A stretch of 6,655 nucleotides of DNA. It comes from Legionella genomosp. 1. Its GTDB lineage: Bacteria; Pseudomonadota; Gammaproteobacteria; Legionellales; Legionellaceae. Position numbers and translations under genes: made by a program. A model generated the notes under the pieces. That model was not told where the DNA came from. It worked only from the letters and a program-made list of their open reading frames with translations, and ran no database searches. Numbering within the stretch: position 1 is the stretch's first letter; every line of letters begins with the position of its first letter. The stretch covers positions 1 to 6,655 of the forward strand of contig CAMDBQ010000084.1 of NCBI GenBank assembly GCA_945889365.1, written 5' to 3'. Shown one piece after another: positions 1 through 6,500 of the stretch.

Positions 1-1531
1 CATCTGCATCGGCATAAAGTATTCGGGCTTGTGATCCCACCACAATTTGATTCTCACCCGCAGCTTTTATCCAGCGGATGTTATCCGCAAGTTGTTGTTG
101 AATTTCAGCAGGTGCGGTGCTGGCTAACACGTCCAGTACTTCCGTTGCAATCGCATCCGTCTTGGCTAAATCGGTTGCAAGTCCTGAGGTACACACCCAG
201 CGAAAAGGTCCAAATCCATAATCAAAACACATCGGCCCCATGATATCTTGCACATACGATGGATACTTAAATGAACCATTAGCCTGTAAGATTTTAGCAC
301 CCGCGCGACTGGCTTCAAGTAAAAAAGCATTGCCATAATCAAAGAAATACATGCCTTTGGCGGCCAATCGATTGATGGCATCCACATGACGAATTAATGT
401 GCTTTGCACCGCCAGCTTAAATTTAGCCGGATCATCCACCATCAAACGCTGCGCATCTTCAAAGGATATATCGACAGGATAATACCCGCCAGCCCATGGA
501 TTATGCAACGAGGTTTGATCAGAGCCCAACTCAATGGCTATGTTTTTTTCCGCAAAAATCTCCCATAAATCAACGATGTTGCCCTGGTAAACCAAGGATA
601 CCGCTTCTTTTTTCGCACGCATTGTTTGGATGCGTTGGATTAACACCTCTAAATCGGTAAATACCTCATCAACCCAGCCTTGGCTATGTCGTTTGCTGAC
701 AGCAGATGGATTGATTTCAGCGATAACCGCGATAGCACCAGCAATCACAGCAGCCTTGGCTTGTGCCCCTGACATGCCCCCAAGGCCTGCCGAAACAAAT
801 ACTTTACCACTTAAATCTTCACCGTCTCGTGCAATCATTCTGCCGGCATTTAAGAGTGTAATGGTTGTTCCATGTACGATACCTTGCGGTCCAATGTACA
901 TAAACGAACCGGCTGTCATCTGCCCATATTGGCTTACGCCCAGTGCATTAAGCCGCTCATAGTCATCTGGCTTGGAATAATTTGGCACCATCAGGCCATT
1001 CGTAATCACAACCCGAGGTGCATCAATATGCGATGGGAATAGCCCAAGCGGATGACCTGAATATAAAATCAGGGTCTGTTCGTCGGTCATGCTCGCCAAA
1101 TACTGCATGGTCAATAGATATTGCGCCCAATTTTGAAATACTGCACCGTTCCCGCCGTAAGTAATTAATTCATAGGGGTGCTGTGCAACGTCTGGGTCCA
1201 AATTATTTTGCAGCATAACCATGATGGCTGCCGCTTGCGTGGAACGCTGAGGATACTCATTAATAGGGCGGGCGTACATGGCATAGGTGGGACGAAAACG
1301 GTACATATAGATGCGTCCAAACATACGTAACTCGTCAGCAAATTCTTTAGCCAGTATTAGGTGATGCTCGGCTTTGAAATAACGCAGCGCATTTTGAATG
1401 GCCAGTTTTTTTTCAGCCTGACTTAAACAGTCTTTGCGTTTTGGTGCATGATTAATTGATTTGTCATAAGGCTGTATTGAGGGAAGAGCGTCAGGAATTC
1501 CAGTGATAACGGCGTTTTTAAATTGCAGCAT
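1..1531 (-). CDS. hutU: Urocanate hydratase (urocanase), long UROC1-like type, C-terminus cut by window edge
   Basis: This enzyme converts urocanate to 4-imidazolone-5-propionate, the second step of histidine degradation, in the cytoplasm with tightly bound NAD+. The frame is open for 510 codons from the ATG at 1529-1531 to the left edge without interruption. Urocanase blocks are visible in order: YGGNGAVFQNW (residues 125-135), LYSGHPLGLFPS (156-167), the glycine-rich NAD-site stretch GLGGMSGAQ (249-257), SDQTS followed by HNPWAGGYYP (337-352), DIMGPMCFDYGFGPFRWVC (429-447) and QARILY (501-506). The YYP, FRWVCTSG and QARILY blocks match the roughly 670-residue animal/UROC1-like form better than the roughly 555-residue Pseudomonas/Bacillus form, so about 150-170 residues are probably missing. 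The start is supported by AAGGG (1537-1541) five bases upstream. No other hut gene is in the window. Family assignment is very secure; the long subtype is from recalled family sequences. Confidence 0.96.
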   Translation of the reverse strand, partial: MLQFKNAVITGIPDALPSIQPYDKSINHAPKRKDCLSQAEKKLAIQNALRYFKAEHHLILAKEFADELRMFGRIYMYRFRPTYAMYARPINEYPQRSTQAAAIMVMLQNNLDPDVAQHPYELITYGGNGAVFQNWAQYLLTMQYLASMTDEQTLILYSGHPLGLFPSHIDAPRVVITNGLMVPNYSKPDDYERLNALGVSQYGQMTAGSFMYIGPQGIVHGTTITLLNAGRMIARDGEDLSGKVFVSAGLGGMSGAQAKAAVIAGAIAVIAEINPSAVSKRHSQGWVDEVFTDLEVLIQRIQTMRAKKEAVSLVYQGNIVDLWEIFAEKNIAIELGSDQTSLHNPWAGGYYPVDISFEDAQRLMVDDPAKFKLAVQSTLIRHVDAINRLAAKGMYFFDYGNAFLLEASRAGAKILQANGSFKYPSYVQDIMGPMCFDYGFGPFRWVCTSGLATDLAKTDAIATEVLDVLASTAPAEIQQQLADNIRWIKAAGENQIVVGSQARILYADAD

Positions 1532-1540
1532 AAATACCCT

Positions 1541-1573
1541 TATAATTATAGCGTGCTTGTAAGTCTTCAAAAC
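1541..1573 (-). promoter_or_regulatory. Possible promoter / palindromic site upstream of hutU
   Basis: A perfect 10-bp palindrome, TATAATTATA, lies at 1541-1550. Read on the minus strand it supplies an ideal -10 (TATAAT, 1550-1545). The matching -35 region is poor: GTTTTG (1573-1568) at 17 bp or TTTTGA (1572-1567) at 16 bp. A start about 7 bases downstream would fall at about 1538, inside the ribosome binding site, giving an almost leaderless message. The true promoter may therefore lie further upstream, with the palindrome acting as an operator or being chance AT-richness. Confidence 0.3.
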
Positions 1574-1676
1574 CAACTTCAGCTGGGCTTTAACCAATTT
1601 TAAAAACGCGCTCTAAAGTGTTGTCTTTGTGTTTTGGAGCATAGCAGATTCATTTGGTTTGTCGCAAATGGGCTGA

Positions 1677-1760
1677 TCAGGGATCCCGAACGTGTGCGCC
1701 TTGTTTTAACAAGGAGACAGCGTACTGCTGCATCGGGCCAGTATGCAACCCACATAAATT
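1677..1760 (-). pseudogene. Possible ankyrin-repeat remnant
   Basis: On the minus strand, in a different frame from the adjacent membrane-protein gene, 27 codons between two stops (TAA at 1763-1761 and TGA at 1679-1677) read as a short peptide. It begins with a GLHTGP-like stretch and ends in YAVSLLKQGAHVRDP. The spacing of LH, then LLKQGA and V/D resembles the second half of an ankyrin repeat (consensus LH..A, then LL..GA.vn..d). There is no start codon at its head, no ribosome binding site and no further repeat, so if real it is a relic of a lost gene. A chance resemblance over 27 residues is quite possible. Confidence 0.2.
1699..1714. repeat. 16-bp perfect inverted repeat
   Basis: CCTTGTT-TT-AACAAGG is self-complementary over 7 bp per arm with a 2-base centre. 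It sits in the spacer downstream of the membrane-protein gene and upstream of hutU. No T-run follows on either strand, so it is not a standard intrinsic terminator. It could be a protein-binding dyad or chance. Confidence 0.35.
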
Positions 1761-1770
1761 TTAGCCCTAC

Positions 1771-2658
1771 TTAATCAAACCAACGGAACATAGGTGGTTT
1801 AATTGTTGCACTTAATCCAATAGTTGCATTTAGAAACAAAAATAGTTGGATCAAAAACAATGACATCGCGGTTGAGTAGGTGGAAAAAACCGCCGCATCT
1901 AAAAACCCTGCAAAGCTGAGCACTATTCCTGATAAAAATGCAGCCGCAATAGCACCGCACCAACCCAATCGCACGCTAATAAATACAGTCATCAGAAGAA
2001 TAGAAAACGCCAGGCAGGTGGTTGATAGGAGGGTATGACTAAAAGCAAGGGCTACATTCAATACCAACAACGCTGCAAATATTAAATAGATAGTTGTCCA
2101 TTGTTTGATGGTTTGAACGCTGGAAGCATAAGCATCCCAAGTGACCATTGCGCACGAAAAAATGATAATCGCATTCAAATTGGCAAACCACCATTTTACC
2201 CAATACTGAAAAAACGACGCGTTGTGCGGCACCACTGGATAGCATATCCCCACAAATATAAAGCTGATCATGGCCGTTAGCAGGCCGGTGAACACGATGT
2301 ATTTCACGAACATCGGTTGATGGGTAAAAATAAGCGTGGGACTCAGATGGCGATAACTGAACTGCAACAGTAATAACGCTTGCACTGTGAGGATAGAAGC
2401 ACACTCAAGTGATAATTTCAGGCCAATTTTTTCAAAATAAAACCCGAATAAACTCCCTAACCAAATCCCCGGTAAAACGCTCGTTCCGCGTAGAAACAAA
2501 TATGCGCAAGAAGAACCCGTTGCAAGCCATAACGGTGATGGCGTGATACCGAACGTGCTTAGTTTCAAGCCAATATATTGCATTAAAAAAACCAACAGGT
2601 TATCAGCAAATAAACGTTTGGCACGTAATGTGTTAAATTGCTGCGAGGTTAGGTTCAT
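1771..2658 (-). CDS. Standalone MASE1-type integral membrane protein, 295 aa
   Basis: This is a polytopic inner-membrane protein with about eight or nine hydrophobic helices (approximate residues 20-37, 43-57, 60-77, 84-104, 117-140, 156-174, 187-205, 207-228, 232-251 and 262-283). The block PSPLWLATGSSCAYLFLRG (40-58), followed by LPGIWLGSLFGF (62-73), is typical of MASE1, the membrane sensor domain usually fused to histidine kinases or GGDEF/EAL modules. The later WWFANLNAIIIFS (156-168) matches the second conserved MASE1 region. No kinase, GGDEF or EAL domain follows: the protein ends 12 residues after the last helix. Its ligand and function are unknown. The start at 2658 is preferred because AGAGGGG (2663-2669) lies four bases upstream. 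An in-frame ATG at 2718 would add 20 polar residues but has only a weak GGTGAAG upstream and would overlap the divergent gene's start codon. Confidence 0.82.
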   Translation of the reverse strand: MNLTSQQFNTLRAKRLFADNLLVFLMQYIGLKLSTFGITPSPLWLATGSSCAYLFLRGTSVLPGIWLGSLFGFYFEKIGLKLSLECASILTVQALLLLQFSYRHLSPTLIFTHQPMFVKYIVFTGLLTAMISFIFVGICYPVVPHNASFFQYWVKWWFANLNAIIIFSCAMVTWDAYASSVQTIKQWTTIYLIFAALLVLNVALAFSHTLLSTTCLAFSILLMTVFISVRLGWCGAIAAAFLSGIVLSFAGFLDAAVFSTYSTAMSLFLIQLFLFLNATIGLSATIKPPMFRWFD

Positions 2659-2671
2659 TGAGCCCCTCTGA

Positions 2672-2700
2672 TTTTCATGCAACAATGATTTTCGTATATT
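2672..2700 (+). promoter_or_regulatory. Candidate promoter for the DOT1-like gene in the divergent region
   Basis: TTTTCA (2672-2677) and TATATT (2695-2700) are separated by 17 bp, a weak -35 and a reasonable -10. The predicted start near 2707 would leave only about 10 leader bases and fall within the ribosome binding site AAGG (2705-2708), so the assignment is tentative. Only 58 bp separates the preferred start codons of the two divergent genes, so promoters for both must overlap here or extend into the coding regions. Confidence 0.25.
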
Positions 2701-2716
2701 TTTTAAGGTATTTAGC

Positions 2717-3340
2717 ATGCGACTTCACCGAGGTTCTTTGCCAGTAAGTATTGCTGATGCTGATACACTATGCCAACACTATTTAACGCTCCTGTATGCT
2801 GATGAGCCGCCAAAACAAGACACTATTCCCCTGGCCCCTGTTACTGAAACCTATGGCGAAATTTTGTGCCCAAGTGTGAATAAACTAATCTCATTAATTT
2901 CACTTACCGAGCAAGATATTTTTGTCGATTTAGGCTCAGGCAAGGGGCAAGTTGTTATACAAGTATTTTTGAATTCAGTGATCAAAGAAGCCTATGGTAT
3001 AGAACTTTTACCCGAATTACATAACAGAGCGATCGCCGCCGCTGAACGTCTTCAATCTGACTTACCTCATTTCTTTCACGGCTCACGAAAGATAAGTTTT
3101 TTATCTGGGAGTTTTTTCGATATCCCATTTACAACGGCGACCGTTACGTTCATCAATTCCACCTGCTTTACCCAATCCTTATTAAATGAATTAGGACAGC
3201 TTATCGAAAACACACCGAGTATTCACACCGTGTTATCGCTACGCCCCATGAACACATTGAAACGCCTTGCTTTTAAAGAGGCCATTCGCATTGAATGCTC
3301 ATGGGATTCGGCGCTTTGTTATATGTATGCAAAGCACTGA
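2717..3340 (+). CDS. DOT1-like SAM-dependent (putative histone/protein lysine) methyltransferase, 207 aa
   Basis: This is a predicted class I S-adenosylmethionine-dependent methyltransferase with the motif order of the DOT1 family. YGEIL (46-50) is the entry motif. IFVDLGSGKGQVVIQV (68-83) is SAM motif I and closely resembles the DOT1L sequence FVDLGSGVGQVVLQV. YGIE (93-96) is the acidic post-I residue. FINSTCF (145-151) sits where DOT1L has FVNNFAF, keeping the first Asn, and VLSLRPM (172-178) sits where DOT1L has IVSSKPF. Eukaryotic DOT1 methylates Lys79 of histone H3 in nucleosomes; the substrate here is unknown. The protein is a bare catalytic core, lacking DOT1L's long C-terminal region and any clear basic nucleosome-binding tail. 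No signal peptide or membrane segment is visible. The ATG at 2717 follows AAGG (2705-2708) by eight bases. The gene is divergent from the MASE1-type gene. The fold is secure; histone activity is inference. Confidence 0.85.
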   Translation: MRLHRGSLPVSIADADTLCQHYLTLLYADEPPKQDTIPLAPVTETYGEILCPSVNKLISLISLTEQDIFVDLGSGKGQVVIQVFLNSVIKEAYGIELLPELHNRAIAAAERLQSDLPHFFHGSRKISFLSGSFFDIPFTTATVTFINSTCFTQSLLNELGQLIENTPSIHTVLSLRPMNTLKRLAFKEAIRIECSWDSALCYMYAKH

Positions 3341-3362
3341 TCCCCCCAAGCCAGTGTGCATA
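3326..3362 (+). other. Stem-loop overlapping the stop codon of the DOT1-like gene
   Basis: TATGCA (3326-3331) and CACTG (3335-3339) pair with CAGTG (3352-3356) and TGCATA (3357-3362). This gives an 11-bp stem with a 3-base bulge (AAG) and a 12-base loop containing six C residues. It spans the TGA at 3338-3340. No U-tract follows, so it is not a canonical intrinsic terminator, but it could stabilise the 3' end or slow ribosomes at the stop. Confidence 0.35.
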
Positions 3363-3500
3363 AATACGACAGCAAAGACCGTCTTGGCCGAACCAGCAGT
3401 GCCTCGTCTTGTTAATGCGCTCACTTAAGCTGTCGTCGCCGCGTAGGAGAGGATCCATCCTGCAACCCACTCGGTAATAATGTAATTTGTACATCCTGAT

Positions 3501-3517
3501 GTGCTGTCACAAAGCAC
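3501..3517. repeat. Inverted repeat GTGCT-N7-AGCAC, possible operator
   Basis: GTGCT (3501-3505) and AGCAC (3513-3517) form a 5-bp dyad with a 7-base centre directly upstream of the candidate -35 at 3518. The position fits a repressor or activator site for the large gene, but 5-bp arms are short enough to arise by chance. Confidence 0.25.
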
Positions 3518-3545
3518 TAGACAATTTGGCCTATTTCCGTTTATT
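3518..3545 (+). promoter_or_regulatory. Candidate promoter of the giant ORF
   Basis: TAGACA (3518-3523) and TTTATT (3540-3545) are separated by 16 bp, each matching the sigma-70 consensus at four of six positions. A start near 3552 would give a leader of about 27 bases carrying the ribosome binding site AAAAGGAG (3565-3572). The match is weak and unconfirmed. Confidence 0.25.
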
Positions 3546-3564
3546 CTGACACAACTAGCAGTTG

Positions 3565-3572
3565 AAAAGGAG
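3565..3572 (+). promoter_or_regulatory. Strong ribosome binding site of the giant ORF
   Basis: AAAAGGAG ends six bases before the ATG at 3579-3581, an optimal Shine-Dalgarno match and spacing. It fixes the start of the large gene and argues that the frame is translated. The next in-frame Met (codon 12) has no such signal. Confidence 0.8.
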
Positions 3573-3578
3573 TTGAAC

Positions 3579-6500
3579 ATGCCAGGGGAAGCTTCACCAA
3601 TAATTATTCGCATGATACAAGCGGATAGACAAGCTATTAACCGAATGATTAAACATAAGCGCGCTGAATTTGAATGTGTAATTAAAAAAGGCATCGTCTC
3701 TATGTTGAACGCTCAAGACGAGCGCAGCCAATTATCCGAGCACCATGATCAATATTTAGGGTTTCTTACTGCAAACAGTCAAACGAAGAAAAAACAGATA
3801 GCGGCAACAGCAAATTCGCTTAAAGATTCCACCTCTTCAGCCCCTATGGGTTTGGGTAGCGCGGTTAGTTTAGCGGCCACAGGTGTTAGCGCTCTGGGTT
3901 CAGCTATCCTAGATAACGCGGAAATCAAACGCCAGCAAACAGACGCTGAAGAACGACTTTTTTCAGCACAAATCCTACATTATGTATCGTCAAAAGATTA
4001 TGAAGCCATTGCGCAGCAGGTAGCGAGTATTCTGAGTTATCGATTTCAGTTTTTACTATTTAGACTGGCCGCTGGCGAAAATGGTTATATCAAGCTAGCT
4101 AATTTTTTTGTCGCTTCAATGAAGACTTATGCTATTGCACGACTACGTGAATATAAGGGTGAGGAGATTAAGGCCCTGATTGATGCAGCTATCCCACCTT
4201 CTACAGACGCATTAAGCTACCGAGAGTGGCCACAAGTTGACTTGTCTAACTTCAAAATGAGCCTGATGCTCGGTGTGCGTAAAAAGCTAGACCTAGATGA
4301 GGATGCTAATCAAATTCTGGAGCGCTGTGGTCCAGCTGTGCGCGCATTACTCGGCGGTTACCAACAAAAGGTTGACTCTTTTACTGGACAGGTTGTCAAT
4401 TACAAGCCGTATACCATTCTTGGCGCTTTAAATCACGCGCCCATTCTTAATCATGAGGCCGGGATCATTTCTGGCTTAGAAACCAAGCATCGCAAACAAG
4501 AAGCGCTTGATGGCAGCATGAAGTACCCCATGATTTTGTTAGGTAACGGAGAAACCACCGCGGATTTAGGCGTCAATTTTGCGACAAAATCCATGGGTAA
4601 ATTTCTGGATGAAGCCCATGTTTTGGCTTTGCGTCGATTAGTTCCTGATTTTTTTGTATATGACGTGAATTATGAGATCAATCCTAAATCTAGCGCAGTC
4701 CACTCAATATCATTGAATGCATCAGATTTCGTTTATCGTACCGAGAGTTACGAGTGCCCATGGACTGGGAAAAGAGAGATTATTCGCCAACAAAGAATTT
4801 TGGGTCTTTATCAGGCTAGTCTAGGCGTTATTGAAGATGAAGAAGTAGTCGCTACAGAACATCATGGAAAACTTAAAGCAATGGAAATTGCTAGTAATCT
4901 GTTTGATGTTAATGAGGCTAGAAAGGACGGCATACAGGCCAAAGCCGAGTCTGAGCAAGCTCAGATAGAGTTTCATTCAGCTGACCTTAAAACAGAGGAC
5001 CATTTGTATAAAAGGCTTAAAGCTGTAAAGTCAGCAAAGTATGCGGCTTTAGCTGTAAGTGAGATAATGGCGGGTGTAGTAAAATCGAATACTCCAACGG
5101 AAGATTACTTTAAATTATCAATCGATATTATTGAGACCGCCAAAGCAGCTCTTAATGTAGCACATGACTTGCCGATAAAAGAAGCAAACATGCGCAAGCA
5201 GTTAACGATATTTTCTAAACAAGCATTTGAATCGGCTACAGTGGCATTTGAGCTGCAAGCTTTCTGTCAAGACAGTTTGCAGATCGTTGTAGAATTGATG
5301 AATACAACTCGAATGTCTGCGCTAAGCACGATATTTAATCAGAACGAAGAAATAACTAGATCAACAGCTCAAAGGTTACTGCGTAACCAGATTAAAACCA
5401 GCTTAAGCCAGTCATCTAAGCTTACAGAACAGGCAAGAGCAATTGCTAATTATGAACAAGATACGACTATAGAACTGCAACCAACCGCTGTTTTAGACGG
5501 CCTTTATGCGGCGGCTAGTAGCGTCAGAGACGAAATTGACAATCCCGGGACGAGAAATGATGTGCAAGCGCTGCTACAAATAATTGAACTTTGCGTGATT
5601 TACACACAAAAAAATTATAATGATATTTGCTTTTCATTAGAGACGGATGATTATGTAATAAATACAAACAATGATTGGCTTGAAAACAAACGGCTGAACG
5701 AATTAATGCCAAGCCAAAGCAAGGCAATAGTGCTAGCAGCGGCCACGGGCGCTCTTGAGCAGGTTAAGAGCATGTTAACACTAGCACAGTCTCTGGTAAC
5801 CGAACTGAACGTATGGCAGTTATATATAAGTTTATCCCCCCAAGCAAAACAAAGCATTATTACTGCCAAAGACAACGCCGTTAGAGCTAAAAATCTCAGT
5901 ATATCTATATTGAGAAGCATTGAAGTCTCTCCTAAGAGTGAATTAAATATTGATAATGCTTATCTAGAACGCGTGGCAGCAAACAATGAACTCAGCCGAC
6001 TGAGCCTCATATCGTGCAAAAAAGAGTCAACAGACTCTATAGCTGGATTAAGCTCGCCGTTACGGATACCATTAGCTGCGCTGCAGACACAGATCAGAGA
6101 TTTAGAACATGCTGTTAAAATAAATCACTTACAATTAGCAACTCAAGCAAATGCACGTTTGATCGAAACAACTAATCAATTCCATGAAGCCATGTCATTG
6201 AAAGACATTATTAGTCAAGCTAGACGTATCAGGCGAGCATTGGATACCGTTGAAATGGCAGTTGCGGATGATTTTGAAATATTAAATTTATTCATCAGCA
6301 AGACTCAGCAGGCAATAGACCAGGCTAAACAAGCATTACAAGCAATTTCAGCGGCAGAAGGGAAATTAGTCTATCTGAAAAAAATATGCCTGGAAGACAC
6401 AGACTCCGACGAGAGTGTTTCAACGCACAATAGCAATTTTGATAGTAGTGTTTTACGCACTAGCGCTCATATGAACGTACCGTCTATTATAGACAAACAA

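Larger units (their letters stand above)
1532..1770. other. Intergenic spacer between hutU start and the MASE1-type gene end
   Basis: This 239-bp non-coding stretch lies upstream of hutU and downstream of the membrane-protein gene. It contains the TATAATTATA palindrome, an inverted repeat CATTTG (1651-1656) / CAAATG (1665-1670) with an 8-base loop, the CCTTGTT/AACAAGG dyad and the possible ankyrin remnant. I see no tRNA-like fold, no convincing intrinsic terminator for the membrane-protein gene and no small ORF with a ribosome binding site. Confidence 0.6.
3341..3578 (+). other. Intergenic spacer upstream of the giant ORF
   Basis: This 238-bp stretch separates the methyltransferase from the large gene. 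Apart from the 3' half of the stop-codon hairpin, the GTGCT/AGCAC dyad and a weak promoter candidate, I see nothing recognisable in it. There is no tRNA, no intrinsic terminator and no ORF with a ribosome binding site. Its length and the separate promoter-like sequences suggest that the large gene is transcribed independently. Confidence 0.55.

Noticed and set aside
166..962. Short frames on both strands (31-243 plus, 166-387 minus, 630-962 plus)
   Set aside because: All lie inside the intact urocanase frame with no ribosome binding sites, and their translations are low-information antisense or out-of-frame products.
1699..1714. Intrinsic terminator for the MASE1-type gene
   Set aside because: The dyad is perfect, but it has a two-base centre, is only moderately GC-rich, and has no T-run on either side.
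2039..2404. 121-codon minus-strand frame
   Set aside because: It is an alternate frame wholly inside the MASE1-type membrane gene, and its translation is not protein-like.
3327..3428. 33-codon frame starting MQSTDPPKPV
   Set aside because: It has no ribosome binding site of its own, is short, and has no similarity I recognise; it is probably chance readthrough of the spacer.
3273..3694. Two minus-strand frames (73 and 89 codons) around the spacer before the giant ORF
   Set aside because: They overlap the end of the methyltransferase and the start of the giant gene, lack ribosome binding sites and have no recognisable features.
5524..5920. Minus-strand frames of 67 and 89 codons, one with hydrophobic stretches
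   Set aside because: They are antisense to the uninterrupted giant ORF; the hydrophobicity comes from the complement of Gln/Lys/Asn-rich codons.
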